This document shows, piece after piece, positions 33,924 to 42,404 of a stretch of DNA of 64,000 nucleotides. Source of the stretch: Pyrobaculum arsenaticum DSM 13514 (GTDB lineage Archaea > Thermoproteota > Thermoprotei > Thermoproteales > Thermoproteaceae); assembly GCF_000016385.1 (NCBI RefSeq), contig NC_009376.1, forward strand, positions 310,001 to 374,000, given 5' to 3'. Under the pieces are notes generated by a model, which searched no databases, had not been told where the DNA came from, and saw nothing but the letters and a program-made list of their open reading frames with translations. The position numbers and the translations under genes are program-made. Positions within the stretch are counted from its first letter, which is position 1. Every line of letters begins with the position of its first letter.

Positions 33924-34143
33924 ATATGTACTTCTTCAACTCGGCCCAGTCCGCCTTTATCTTTGGCAACTCTCTCAGCTCTGCCTCTATTTCTTCTAGA
34001 GGGTCGACTTTCCTAATTTTTATAACGCCCTCACTCTCGTCATACCAAACTTTTACGAGGTCGCCCTCTTTTATGCCCACCGCTTTTCTCACGGAGGCTG
34101 GGATAACCATTTGGTAATTTCTAGTGACCTTCACCACCTCCAC
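33907..34143 (-). CDS. vapB: VapB antitoxin, AbrB type
   Basis: An AbrB-type antitoxin of 78 aa: VEVVKVTRNYQMVIPASVRK is the swapped-hairpin DNA-binding part, VGIKEGDLVKVWYDESEG the second half, and ELPKIKADWAELKKYIYEMF the toxin-binding helix. I choose GTG 34143: TATATAA at 34163-34169 is 23 nt upstream. The longer frame to 34236 would include that TATA box and the start region of the divergent nre gene. Its last codons overlap vapC. Expected to repress its own promoter, which is shared in back-to-back form with nre. Confidence 0.82.
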   Translation of the reverse strand: MEVVKVTRNYQMVIPASVRKAVGIKEGDLVKVWYDESEGVIKIRKVDPLEEIEAELRELPKIKADWAELKKYIYEMFD

Positions 34144-34184
34144 GGTCAAGTTGACATAGTAGTATATAAACTTTTCTATGATGG

Positions 34185-34194
34185 TGTTTTTATA
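34185..34194 (+). promoter_or_regulatory. TATA box of nre
   Basis: TTTTTATACC is centred 25 nt before GTG 34214 and supports that start over ATG 34178. Together with the minus-strand TATATAA at 34163-34169 it forms a compact divergent promoter with vapB. Confidence 0.5.
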
Positions 34195-34213
34195 CCACAG
34201 AGCTGTGGGTTTT

Positions 34214-35410
34214 GTGAGAGGCGACCTCTGCGTCAAGTGCCGCGGCGGGCGTTATCTCTGCGGGTTGTCTTACTGCCCGTTGTTGGTGAGGCAAGCCGCG
34301 GCGCCATTTAGACAGCCGCCGCCTAAGGAGCTGTACGGCTCCAGCCCCCCTTCCGTATTTGTCGGCAGGATGGGGTATCCCAAGGTGAGGCTCTACCCAT
34401 CATCGCCGCCGGAGGTTGGAGACACGACGCCTTATGAAAACCCCGGGGAGTGGCTTCACATGTCTCTAGAGCGCTTCCTCGCAATGAGGCTCTCCTTGTA
34501 CAGAGGAGCCGTCGTGCTTAGAGTTGAAGACGCGGCGAGGCCCCCCAGGTTGCTTCAAGACGTCCAGTTGTTAGCCCTCTCACAAAGGCCAGTTGAGGTG
34601 TATCTACAATTCCGCAAGCCGCCCAGAGGCGTGCATTTCAGCGAATATTCGCCGCCCATGGGTCCCTCTGCGCCCGCAGAGAGGGTAGAGGTCGAGGGAA
34701 CACCCGCCCTGCCCAGAGCCGCCGAAAAGGCCTACTCAGACGTAGACCTAAAGGCGGCGGAGGCCGTGGTGGAGTTGTACAGACACGGCCTAGAGGTGGC
34801 ATACATTTCAAGGGCGCTAAGCGTCGGCGCCCTTGGGGGGAGGCGAAGGAGGCTTGTCCCCACGCGCTGGGCGATCACAGCCGTAGATAAAATCATTTCA
34901 GACCACCTTGTAGAGAAGGTGAAGGATTATCCCGAGGTAGACGGCTACTACCTATACGCCAGGAGGACGGTGGGGAACCTCTTCATAGCCATACTGGCGC
35001 CGTCTAAGTGGGCGTACGAGTGGGGGGAGGCCTTTGAGCCTCGCACGGTGTGGAACCCCGGCGGGTCGGTCGAGATGGAGCTGGACTACGAGCTCTACGG
35101 CGGCCGCCGAGACTACCCGGAAATCGGCGGTTGCTACTACGCCGCCCGGCTCGCCACTGCTGAGGCCCTTATGCGGATGAGGAGACAAGCCGCTGCGATA
35201 CTCTGGCGAGAGGTCTACACAGGCTTCACCACACCAACGGGGGTCTGGTGGGTGAGAGAAAACGTGAGGGCGATGTTTAAAGACGAGCCCGCTCGGTTTG
35301 ACACACTGGAGGAGGCCCTCGAGGCTGCGTCCTACCTCTTGAAAATCCCAATGGAGAGGTGGTTAACCATGTCGAGAATAGTGCACCTACTCAAAAACAG
35401 GCTGGTGTAA
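34214..35410 (+). CDS. nre: Nre-family archaeal DNA repair protein
   Basis: A protein of about 398 aa of the archaeal Nre (NreA/NreB) family, known from Halophilic archaea to act in DNA-damage response together with PCNA. RGDLCVKCRGGRYLCGLSYC at the N-terminus gives four cysteines that probably bind zinc. PSVFVGRMGYPKVRLYPSSP, LEVAYISRALSVGALGGRRR and VPTRWAITAVDKIISDHLVE are the well-kept core blocks; YEWGEAFEPRTVWNPGG and CYYAARLATAEAL lie in the C-terminal half. No clear PCNA-binding box is visible at the C-terminus. GTG 34214 matches the TATA spacing and the start of the decayed copy at 33001. Confidence 0.8.
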   Translation: MRGDLCVKCRGGRYLCGLSYCPLLVRQAAAPFRQPPPKELYGSSPPSVFVGRMGYPKVRLYPSSPPEVGDTTPYENPGEWLHMSLERFLAMRLSLYRGAVVLRVEDAARPPRLLQDVQLLALSQRPVEVYLQFRKPPRGVHFSEYSPPMGPSAPAERVEVEGTPALPRAAEKAYSDVDLKAAEAVVELYRHGLEVAYISRALSVGALGGRRRRLVPTRWAITAVDKIISDHLVEKVKDYPEVDGYYLYARRTVGNLFIAILAPSKWAYEWGEAFEPRTVWNPGGSVEMELDYELYGGRRDYPEIGGCYYAARLATAEALMRMRRQAAAILWREVYTGFTTPTGVWWVRENVRAMFKDEPARFDTLEEALEAASYLLKIPMERWLTMSRIVHLLKNRLV

Positions 35411-35598
35411 CAACCAATTCATATCCGCAAAAAGGGTGAGGACGTCTACTCATTGCTTTTAAAAAGCGTTCAGCTGGGTCGTTGGCAGGCATCTGCGACT
35501 ACAAAGCACAAAGCAGACCCTGGATCGTCTCTTCTGGATACTGCATGCACAAGCTAACCAAAACCCTCAAAAGTATTTTTAACGCTCCTCATATAACT

Positions 35599-35650
35599 AT
35601 GTGATGAAGGGATGTCGTTGAGCGGTGAAAGAGCCTTCGATCTCTGACGT
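35599..35650 (+). ncRNA. Box C/D guide sRNA
   Basis: GTGATGA (35601-35607) is a perfect C box. A 10-nt spacer AGGGATGTCG leads to TTGA (35618-35621), a D'-like box. Three bases on, GTGAAAG (35625-35631) is a C'-like box. A 12-nt spacer AGCCTTCGATCT leads to CTGA (35644-35647), a perfect D box. Both guide spacers have the 10-12 nt length typical of archaeal dual-guide C/D sRNAs. TTTTTAAC at 35575-35582 is a TATA-like box about 25 nt upstream. It would guide 2'-O-methylation of rRNA or tRNA; the targets were not worked out. Confidence 0.68.
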
Positions 35651-36202
35651 TCTGATCACGGCCTCTAAACCTCTTACAAGTTTTTCGCTACTGCCTCGGC
35701 CAGAGTCCTTGCCTATTATATACCTATGTTATTCCTGAAGAATGGACGTGGCTCCAACGCCAAATTTTCTATCTTCAATGTATGGCATCGCCAAAGAGTA
35801 GTATTTACTTACAGTTTTCGAATTATGCAAAGAGCGGCGCATGTGGTAGGGAAAAGCGGTTTTTGTCCGATATAAATACCTCAGCCGTGTCAACCGCTGG
35901 GCATTTTGACGAGTTTGCCAGGGTTTATGAGACCTTTTGGATCAAAGGTGTTTTTTTAGCCTTCTATATAGCGTTACTGGTTTTTCTTGTTATCTCTTTT
36001 TGATAAGGCCTGTGCCGTGGTGGTGAGATATTGACGCCCCATGTCTCTCGGCTACTTAGTATGCGACGTCCCATATCTTGAAGTAGACTGTTTCACTTGG
36101 GGTTGTCTCACAAGCTCGTGAGCTACAAAAAGCCAAACCGCGCAGCTACCAATAACTACGACGTCAAATTCACATGTTTAAATTACATTATTTTATTAAT
36201 TT
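35651..36202. other. Region without a supported gene
   Basis: The stretch holds a 73-codon plus frame (35782-36003, MASPKSSIYLQFSNYAKSGA) with a C-terminal hydrophobic segment (GVFLAFYIALLVFLVISF). It could be a small membrane protein, but no promoter is at the right distance. The minus strand of the same stretch has pieces such as DRKFGVGATSILQE and IIGKDSGRGSSEKLVRGLEA that look like remains of a gene with two breaks. GTTTAAATT at 36176-36184 is the TATA box of the next gene. Confidence 0.35.
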
Positions 36203-36616
36203 ATGCCAAAATTCCCAACTCGTGAGTGGGCAGAGGCATTTTGCCAAGCGCTGAACGAGTCTCCCGAATATAGAAGCGCCGCGGCGAAGTGGGAGGGGGA
36301 CATAATCTTCCTCGCCACAAATCTGCCACAGGAGCTAGGCCTGGGGGAGAGGTCTGCCATGAAGCTACTTCTAAAACACGGCCACTGCCACGGCGTGGAG
36401 TTCTACCAAGGAGCAGATGTCGATAAGGCAGACGCGCCGTATATACTGGAGGCGGATTACAAAACCTGGCTAGATGTGATAAGCGGCAAGCAACAGCCAA
36501 TCCCAGCCATGGTTCTTGGGAAGATCAAAATAAAGAAGGGCAGCTTTTCTGTACTTGCCCAATACGTCACAGCCGCATTAGCCATGATCAAAGCCGCGCA
36601 GAAAGTAGGGACGTGA
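36203..36616 (+). CDS. SCP2-type sterol/lipid carrier domain protein
   Basis: A 137-aa soluble protein of SCP-2 fold: EWAEAFCQALNESPEYRSAA, AAKWEGDIIFLATN (first strands), YILEADYKTWLDVISGKQQP and KIKIKKGSFSVLAQYV (the conserved K-G-x-h-x-h-x-G-D/F region near the C-terminus). Such domains bind acyl-CoA or other hydrophobic ligands. The GTG of the alcohol dehydrogenase overlaps its last codon by 4 nt, so both are expressed together and may handle the same lipid-like substrate. ATG 36203 is at leaderless distance from a TATA box. Confidence 0.72.
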   Translation: MPKFPTREWAEAFCQALNESPEYRSAAAKWEGDIIFLATNLPQELGLGERSAMKLLLKHGHCHGVEFYQGADVDKADAPYILEADYKTWLDVISGKQQPIPAMVLGKIKIKKGSFSVLAQYVTAALAMIKAAQKVGT

Positions 36617-37671
36617 AGATTCCCGTCAAAATAAAAGCGGCGGTATACAAATCACCCGGCCAGCCGCTTGAGCTCTCCGAGATACCGACCCCAACTCCGG
36701 GTGAAGGCGAGGTTTTGATAAAAGTCGCAGCAACAGGGGTATGCCACTCCGACCTACATGTATTAGACGGCGAGATGATCCCCCCGCCAGAGGGCTTCAT
36801 ACTAGGACACGAGGTATCGGGGTGGGTAGTTGAATTTGGGCCGAGGTGCGAAAACCCCCACGGCCTCTCCCCAGGCGACCCCGTTGTTGTCTCTTGGATC
36901 ATACCATGCGGCAAGTGCTACTGGTGCGTCAGAGGACAGGAAAACTACTGCCCATACGCCGCCGCGAGGATGCCAGGCCTTGTTGGGATCAACGGAGGAC
37001 ACGCGGAGTACATGACAGTGCCTGAGACGGCGATATACCCAATACCAAAAGGACTCGACGTACACAACGCCGCGGTCATCTCGTGCGCCTACGGCACTGC
37101 ATACAGAGCTTTGAAAGAAGCCGGCGTCGGCCCCGGCACTTCGCTTGTGGTTGTAGGCGCCGGAGGCGTGGGGTTGGCGGCGGTTGAGCTTGCGGTTGCA
37201 CTCGGAGCCTACCCCATTGTAGCTGTAGACGTGAGAGAGGCTGCGCTGAAAAAAGCCCAGGAGGTCGGCGCCAGCCATGTGATAAACGCCGCCGAGAGAA
37301 ACGCAATTGGGGCCATAAGAGAAGCGTTGCCCCAAGGCACTGACGTGGTCTACGAGACGAAGCCAAACCCAGATCTCAAAATTGCCCTAGAAGTTGTTAG
37401 AAGAGGGGGGACAATAGTAGTCACGGGCCTCGGCGCGTCAACAATTGAGATACCGGCAATGCACCTCGTAATGAATGGAATAAGAATTGTGGGGAGCCTA
37501 GGCTACAAGCCACGCACCGACATACCAGAACTCCTAGCCCTAGCCGCCGTGGGGAAAATAAAGCCTGAAAAAATAATCTCACATAGGTATAAGCCGGAAA
37601 ACATCAACGAGGCCTACAACAACCTACGACAAGGAAAACACCACCGCGCATTAATCATCTGGAATCCTTAA
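36613..37671 (+). CDS. adh: Zinc-dependent alcohol dehydrogenase (MDR family)
   Basis: A medium-chain dehydrogenase of 352 aa. TGVCHSDLHVLDG provides the catalytic-zinc Cys, LGHEVSGWV the His-Glu, and CGKCYWCVRGQENYC the four structural-zinc cysteines. LVVVGAGGVGLAAVELAV is the NAD(P)-binding Rossmann motif with VDVRE as the likely cofactor-specificity acidic strand, favouring NAD. It should oxidise alcohols or reduce aldehydes in the cytoplasm. The upstream SCP2 gene overlaps it, suggesting a bulky hydrophobic substrate. Full length for the family; all zinc ligands seem present. Confidence 0.87.
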   Translation: MKIPVKIKAAVYKSPGQPLELSEIPTPTPGEGEVLIKVAATGVCHSDLHVLDGEMIPPPEGFILGHEVSGWVVEFGPRCENPHGLSPGDPVVVSWIIPCGKCYWCVRGQENYCPYAAARMPGLVGINGGHAEYMTVPETAIYPIPKGLDVHNAAVISCAYGTAYRALKEAGVGPGTSLVVVGAGGVGLAAVELAVALGAYPIVAVDVREAALKKAQEVGASHVINAAERNAIGAIREALPQGTDVVYETKPNPDLKIALEVVRRGGTIVVTGLGASTIEIPAMHLVMNGIRIVGSLGYKPRTDIPELLALAAVGKIKPEKIISHRYKPENINEAYNNLRQGKHHRALIIWNP

Positions 37672-38059
37672 TATCGAAATAACTCAGTTTTTAAAAACCT
37701 ATAAAATAGTATTAAAAATATTGAAAAATTTGATGTTATAGCTGGAAAGACTTGCCAAGTTTTGCAAAAATTTAGGCTGATATAGTCGGATTTAGGATTG
37801 GTAATCAAGGTCAAATCTGTTGTAATGATATGTACATCACGTTTTTCACAACGTGAGGGAGTTTGTTTTTTGTACCACTTCTGTAGGGTTGATATTTGTG
37901 TAAATATAACTATTACCATATTAGATAATTAATTATAACTAGATAAAGTTATCATTATAATATATATTAAAATCAGCAGTGTTTATAAAGATTTATAATT
38001 CTCTATTCGATATGAGACTCTCCAAGTAATATTTATATCTCCATGTTGGGTTGGGCTTA
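37672..38059. other. AT-rich intergenic region, promoter of DUF1512 gene
   Basis: No gene supported. The stretch is strongly AT-rich. A minus frame of 83 codons (37668-37919) has no conserved texture. GTAATATTTATATCTCC at 38024-38040 is the TATA box of the following gene. The box resembles the CTCCCAAGTA/TTTATATCTCC motif in the tandem repeat at 23802. Confidence 0.4.
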
Positions 38060-39181
38060 ATGCTTCTCCAAGTCGGTAACATAGATCCGTGGTGGTATTT
38101 AATATCGATACTGGTGTGGTTTGCGCTGATCTTCATGTTGCAGGACTTGCAGATGATGCGGTATTTGAATCAGGTCAGCGGGTTCCTCACATACCTCGGC
38201 CAGTTGCTGAGCGGAGCCTCGGCCAATGTTCTAAGCGCTTTGGAGAAGGTCAAGAGGCGCGAGGTGCAAAGAGCGGAGCTCGAGTCGACGCTGAAAAAGA
38301 TGGTGGACTTCGCCGTAATTGAGCCTACGGCGCTTGATCCCGGCGGCATTGTGCCGAAGTATAAACACATTCTAAACACCTACGTGGATACCTACGAGAG
38401 GGAAATAGGGAGGCTTGTGGAGGATGGGGTACTTGTAAAGAACTTGGCCACCGCGGTGGAGGCTCTTCGCTATATGAACTATATCTACAAGGTGGTGGAT
38501 CACTACTACCGTACAGCAAGGAAGTACAAGGCCTTCTACCTAGTGATTCAGCTAACTATGTTGTTGCCGTTGTTAAAGGAAATGACTGACACGGTGAACG
38601 AGGCGGTAAACTCGTTCATTAAAGGGGTCCCCATAGGCGACAGCGCCGGTCCCCTGGTGGCGTACAATATCCTCAGCCAGTGCGGGGCTGTGATCTACCA
38701 CTACGAGGTTAGGGACACCGCCATCGCCGAGTGCGACTTCGAGGGGAGGAGGGTATACGTGATCAAAGCTATGGGGCCTGGGAGTACAGTGGGTAGGCTA
38801 GACGAGGCTGTGGAATATGTATTCGGCAAACTCGGCGTAAGGCCTAAGTATATAGTGACTATAGACGCCGCGCTGAGGTTAGAGGGGGAGAAAACCGGAG
38901 AGGTGGCCGAGGGGATTGGCGTGGCCATGGGCGGGGTCGGCGTGGAGAAGTTCAACATCGAGTCGTACGCCACGAAGTACGGCGTCCCTCTGTACGCGTA
39001 CCTAATAAAAATGAGGCAGTCCGAGGCCTTGACCACCATGACCAGCGAAATATACAACGCGGTGAGGCACACCACAGGGAGAGTCTTAGACTTTATCAGA
39101 AACAACGTGGCCCCCGGCGAGTCTGTCCTCGTAATAGGCGTTGGCAACACAGTCGGCGTTGGGCAACCCTACGCGGCTTAG
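38060..39181 (+). CDS. DUF1512-family membrane-anchored protein
   Basis: A protein of about 373 aa of an archaeal family that I recall as DUF1512. One N-terminal membrane segment (WWYLISILVWFALIFMLQDL) is followed by a large cytoplasmic part: a helical region with KVKRREVQRAELESTLKKMV, then an alpha/beta domain with AYNILSQCGAVIYHYEVRDT, YVIKAMGPGSTVGRLDEAVE, and GVAMGGVGVEKFNIES, and at the end VLVIGVGNTVGVGQ. The function of the family is unknown; the glycine-rich turns could bind a nucleotide. ATG 38060 fits the TATA box; TTG 38051 is the alternative. A short unknown gene follows after 35 bp. Confidence 0.68.
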   Translation: MLLQVGNIDPWWYLISILVWFALIFMLQDLQMMRYLNQVSGFLTYLGQLLSGASANVLSALEKVKRREVQRAELESTLKKMVDFAVIEPTALDPGGIVPKYKHILNTYVDTYEREIGRLVEDGVLVKNLATAVEALRYMNYIYKVVDHYYRTARKYKAFYLVIQLTMLLPLLKEMTDTVNEAVNSFIKGVPIGDSAGPLVAYNILSQCGAVIYHYEVRDTAIAECDFEGRRVYVIKAMGPGSTVGRLDEAVEYVFGKLGVRPKYIVTIDAALRLEGEKTGEVAEGIGVAMGGVGVEKFNIESYATKYGVPLYAYLIKMRQSEALTTMTSEIYNAVRHTTGRVLDFIRNNVAPGESVLVIGVGNTVGVGQPYAA

Positions 39182-39216
39182 AAGATAGATTTTTAAAAAG
39201 CAGACTATACCATGCT

Positions 39217-39528
39217 GTGAGGCTGAGAGCTCCCTTTATCCGCATGGTGCTACGCAACAGGTACATGGAGCTAGAACTTGGCGACGTTGTCATATTCGCA
39301 GAGGCTAGGGGGAGGGGTCTCTACGCAGAGGTTTATATAGGAGACGTGGGATATATATACGAGAAGGGGAGGTGGTACTCCTACGACAGCGAGGGCAACC
39401 CCAAGACAATTGCCAAGCACGAGGCAGAGGCCCTTAGGAAACTCGGCAAGAGGCTATCCACACTGCCGAGGTACCACGTCTTGGAGCAACTCACCAAGGC
39501 GCTTAAATCGGTGGAAACTACGACGTAG
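39217..39528 (+). CDS. Small uncharacterised protein, 103 aa
   Basis: Soluble, beta-rich in the first 65 residues (ELELGDVVIFAEARGRGLYA, VYIGDVGYIYEKGRWYSY) and helical at the end (HEAEALRKLGKRLSTLPRYH). Family not recognised, but codon texture and a TATA box TTTTTAAAAA at 39189-39198, 25 nt before GTG 39217, indicate a real gene. It lies between the DUF1512 gene and a ribbon-helix-helix gene, all on the + strand. Confidence 0.6.
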   Translation: MRLRAPFIRMVLRNRYMELELGDVVIFAEARGRGLYAEVYIGDVGYIYEKGRWYSYDSEGNPKTIAKHEAEALRKLGKRLSTLPRYHVLEQLTKALKSVETTT

Positions 39529-39582
39529 TATCTGCATAATACCTGGAGATGACCTTTATTAATTTGGGGGATAGTCATATCT

Positions 39583-39813
39583 ATGCCGAGGAGCAAAAAC
39601 CAAGACAAGATGTCGCTCATATCGGTGCACGTGCCTAAAAAAATGCTGGAGGAGCTTGACGAGCTGGTGAGGAGGGGCATATTCCCAAACCGTAGCGAGG
39701 CAATAAGGGCGGCGCTGCGGGACTTGTTGTACAAGGAGGTTTTTAAGACCAAGCCGCCTAAGGAGGAGAAGAAGGAGGAGGATTTGCCCATCTCCCTGCT
39801 TAAGGGCAGGTAG
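39583..39813 (+). CDS. Ribbon-helix-helix DNA-binding protein (CopG type)
   Basis: A 76-aa protein. MSLISVHVPKKMLEELDELV is the DNA-contacting strand and first helix, and GIFPNRSEAIRAALRDLL is the turn and second helix, a textbook CopG/NikR N-domain pattern with the NRSEAIR signature. A Lys/Glu-rich tail follows. No ligand domain is present. As a stand-alone dimeric repressor it may control itself or neighbouring pheS, which starts 30 nt downstream with its own TATA box. Confidence 0.78.
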   Translation: MPRSKNQDKMSLISVHVPKKMLEELDELVRRGIFPNRSEAIRAALRDLLYKEVFKTKPPKEEKKEEDLPISLLKGR

Positions 39814-39843
39814 TATTCTTAAACCACCTGGTTTTTAGACCAC

Positions 39844-41310
39844 ATGCTGGTTTTGCACCCTGCTCTTTACGAAATTATTGTAAGGGCTAGGGATTGGCGC
39901 TTATTGGACGAGGTGGCAAAGGAGCTTGGGATGCAGGCTGAGAGCTTGATGCGGTACGTAGAGGAGGGGAGGGCTAAGGGGGTGTTGCAGGTGGAGAAAA
40001 AGGTGGTGGAGGTATACGAACTCACCGAGGAGGGGCGCCGCCGCGCCGCCGAGGGGCTTCCCGAGTACAACTTTCTCAAATCGGCTACCTGCGACGGCGG
40101 GAGGTGCGTCGTCAGTTTGTCCCACCCAGAGGCGGGGGTGGCTCTTGCCAACTTGGCCAAGTTCGGTGTGAGGCCTAGGGGCGGGGTAGTTGAGCTAGAT
40201 GAGGAAACGTATAGAAAGATCTTGTCTGCTGTGGAGGAGAAGCAGCGTTACTTATCGGCTCTGGAGGGCGCCCCTAGGGATGTGTTGCAGGAATTCGCCA
40301 GGAGGAGGATTGTGAGGAGGGTGGAGAGGACGCTTATATATGTCAAAGCCGCAGTTCCGCCGGAGTCTGTCCGCCCGGCTGAGGTGAAGACGGCGATAAC
40401 AAGCGCGGACATAGCTACGGGCAGGTGGAGGACCTATTTGCTGAAGCCATTTGACCTCGGCGTAGAGCCTCCGGAGTACCCCGCCCCGGTTCCACACTTC
40501 TTCAACGAGTTCCTCGACTACGTCAGGGAGGTGATGATCGGCCTCGGCTTCGAGGAGGTGAGGGGGCCCGTGCTGGAGGTTGAGTTTTGGAACTTCGACG
40601 CCCTATTCCAGGCACAAGACCACCCGGCGAGAGAGGTCCACGATACCTTCTACATCCGCTGGGAAGGGCCTATTGAGGCCCCACCGGAGCACCTCCTAGA
40701 GGCCGTGGGGAGGGTGCACGAGGAGAAGTGGAGGTATAAGTGGAGCCGGGAGAAGGCCCTAAACCCCGTGTTGAGGACGCAGACCACCGCCGTGACTATA
40801 AGAGCACTCGCGGAGAGGGGGGATGGGGAGTACAAGGTTTTTACCATCGGCCGGGTGTTCCGCCCCGAGAAGCTAGACCCGAAGCACAGCATGGAGTTCC
40901 ACCAGCTAGACGGCATCGTGGTGGGCCCCGGCCTCACCTTCAAGCACCTCCTTGGCCAGCTGGAGCAGATAGCCAAGGCGCTGGGCATGACTAGGGTTAG
41001 GTTCCGCCCCGCCTACTTCCCCTTCACCTCGCCGTCGGTTGAGGTCTACGCCGAGCACCCCAAGCTGGGCTGGGTGGAGTTCGGCGGCGCCGGGATATTT
41101 AGGCCGGAGGTCACGGAGCCCCTCGGCGTGAGGAAGAGCAGAGTCTTGGCGTGGGGCTGGGGCCTAGACCGCATTGCCATGATCCTCCTAGGCATAGACG
41201 ACATTAGAGAGCTCTTTACAAAAGACCCCGAAAAGCTGAGAGAGTACTACGCCAGGTGGGTGAAATATAGGTCTGCAACTGGATCAACAGGGAAATCCTA
41301 TACACTCTAG
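39844..41310 (+). CDS. pheS: Phenylalanine--tRNA ligase alpha subunit
   Basis: The catalytic subunit of phenylalanyl-tRNA synthetase, 488 aa, archaeal type. Residues 1-90 form winged-helix domains (DWRLLDEVAKELGMQAESLM). The class II catalytic core follows: PHFFNEFLDYVREVMIGLGF, WNFDALFQAQDHPAREVHDT (motif 2 region), VFTIGRVFRPEKLDPKHSME, and motif 3 GWGLDRIAMILLGIDDIREL. It charges tRNA-Phe together with PheT, which is not in the window, so the two subunits are unlinked here. ATG 39844 is 25 nt after the TATA-like CTTAAACC. Confidence 0.93.
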   Translation: MLVLHPALYEIIVRARDWRLLDEVAKELGMQAESLMRYVEEGRAKGVLQVEKKVVEVYELTEEGRRRAAEGLPEYNFLKSATCDGGRCVVSLSHPEAGVALANLAKFGVRPRGGVVELDEETYRKILSAVEEKQRYLSALEGAPRDVLQEFARRRIVRRVERTLIYVKAAVPPESVRPAEVKTAITSADIATGRWRTYLLKPFDLGVEPPEYPAPVPHFFNEFLDYVREVMIGLGFEEVRGPVLEVEFWNFDALFQAQDHPAREVHDTFYIRWEGPIEAPPEHLLEAVGRVHEEKWRYKWSREKALNPVLRTQTTAVTIRALAERGDGEYKVFTIGRVFRPEKLDPKHSMEFHQLDGIVVGPGLTFKHLLGQLEQIAKALGMTRVRFRPAYFPFTSPSVEVYAEHPKLGWVEFGGAGIFRPEVTEPLGVRKSRVLAWGWGLDRIAMILLGIDDIRELFTKDPEKLREYYARWVKYRSATGSTGKSYTL

Positions 41311-41455
41311 GCGTGTGTAAACGACGTCAGCGTTCAAATAGCTACCACGAACTTTAAGCTGTTGCTTGGAATTCCGCTTACTGCAATTCCGGATCGGTGG
41401 ATCCTCCGTCAGCATACTCAGGAGTAGCCGGTTAGGCCAAGCCGCTCGTCAATTA
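41311..41455. other. Short intergenic stretch after pheS
   Basis: Nothing coding is seen. CTTTAAGCTGTTG near 41352 could be a TATA-like element but no gene follows it. Confidence 0.3.
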
Positions 41456-41770
41456 AGTTGGCCCACAGCGCGGCGTTACAACAAGGGGCTTGCCCCTGAG
41501 GGCTCTGTGTTTGAGCCAGCCGGGGCCGAAGTTTATCACTGCCACGTCTACGGGGATCCCAACGGCTTTTGTAAGCCTGGCGGCGAGCTTCTCGGCGTAA
41601 AGCGCCGCATCTACGGGGTCGCCCTCCTCCGCCAGCCAGATGGCGACGTCGATATCCCTGAAGGGCCCTCCTTCTAAGAGGCTCCCGAACGAGAGAACAA
41701 CGGCCCCTTTCCCTCATTTGAGAGAAGCTATGCTAAGATCTTCTCAACCTTCCTCTTCGGGACCTAGGTT
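41456..41770 (-). pseudogene. MNT-type nucleotidyltransferase, broken
   Basis: On the minus strand VVLSFGSLLEGGPFRDIDVA is the minimal nucleotidyltransferase signature (G-S-x10-D-x-D), followed by IPVDVAVINFGPGWLKHRAL. Such proteins pair with HEPN partners as toxin-antitoxin modules. The part before it (VEKILA, stop, LLSNEGKG) is in another frame and has a TAG, and no start codon exists in the nucleotidyltransferase frame. The end is cut short at 41456. It is therefore a relic. No intact HEPN partner lies beside it, although PaREP1 copy 4 is 630 bp away. Confidence 0.6.
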
Positions 41771-41935
41771 AAACCAATTGATCGATATGCCCACCAACCT
41801 CTTGTAAAGATTTTTTTAAAGCAGATACACCGCCCTTCTTAAGCTCGCTACACAGCCTGGGGCCGCCTATGCGGGGCGGCTCGCCGTCAATCCCCCAAGC
41901 CCCGCGGCCTAGCTTAGACATGTAATAGACATGGG

Positions 41936-42166
41936 GTGGGCGTGTCAGGCTCGTTAGGGGTTGGGAAGAGGGGCTGTATAGTGCCGGAACAAATCCGCGA
42001 AGCTTTCGGCATCGACGAGGGCGACGAAGTGATCGTCGAGATAGAGACCGTGCTTAAGCCGGCCGGGAGAGAAGACGCGGAGAAGCGTCGGGAGAAGCTT
42101 AGGGCACACTCAGAGCGGCTCGCCGGCGGAGTCGAGGCCCGGCAAGCATGTGTAGCCCCTCGATGA
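41936..42166 (+). CDS. AbrB-type antitoxin-like protein, orphan
   Basis: GTG 41936 gives SGSLGVGKRGCIVPEQIREA and FGIDEGDEVIVEIETVLKPA, an AbrB strand-turn-helix, then a charged helix AEKRREKLRAHSERLAGGVE typical of VapB. Compared with the consensus G-x-I-V-I-P one residue is missing. No vapC follows; the downstream 240 bp hold no PIN domain. The tail may be frameshifted, as an out-of-frame DEGFEI stop follows the end. It is either an orphan regulator or a decaying antitoxin. Confidence 0.45.
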   Translation: MGVSGSLGVGKRGCIVPEQIREAFGIDEGDEVIVEIETVLKPAGREDAEKRREKLRAHSERLAGGVEARQACVAPR

Positions 42167-42404
42167 GGGTTTTGAGATTTAAGAGCCTTTACAGACGCGT
42201 TCCTCATACCTAAATCACAGAGCCCAGCACTGCGACTATCCACGAAAATACGATAAATAAAAGCCGCCTAAAGCGCGTGCTCTCGGCCAGGAGGATTTGA
42301 TAGTTTACCGCTCTGCAACTACATGTTACACCTGATGCACACAACTACCGATTCATGTGGAGGCGTAAGCTTCGGCGTATCAGCTTTTAAAGAGGTTGAC
42401 ATAA
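42167..42404 (+). promoter_or_regulatory. Promoter region of PaREP1 copy 4 with ATPase scar end
   Basis: GGCGTAAGCTTCGGCGTATC (from 42363) followed by AGCTTTTAAAGAGGTTGACA is almost the same as the block between the ATPase stop and PaREP1 copy 3 (GGCGTAGGCTTCGGCGCATC and AGCTTTTAAACTAGTTGACA). So copy 4 still carries the last codons of an ATPase plus the promoter. The rest of the stretch is empty. Confidence 0.6.

Noticed and set aside
35782..36003. 73-aa membrane protein as a firm gene
   Set aside because: One hydrophobic segment is present, but there is no TATA box at the right distance, and the opposite strand has competing coding-like text. Left as uncertain.
37668..37919. 83-codon minus frame in the AT-rich gap
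   Set aside because: No conserved texture, no promoter at leaderless distance, and typical of chance frames in AT-rich DNA.
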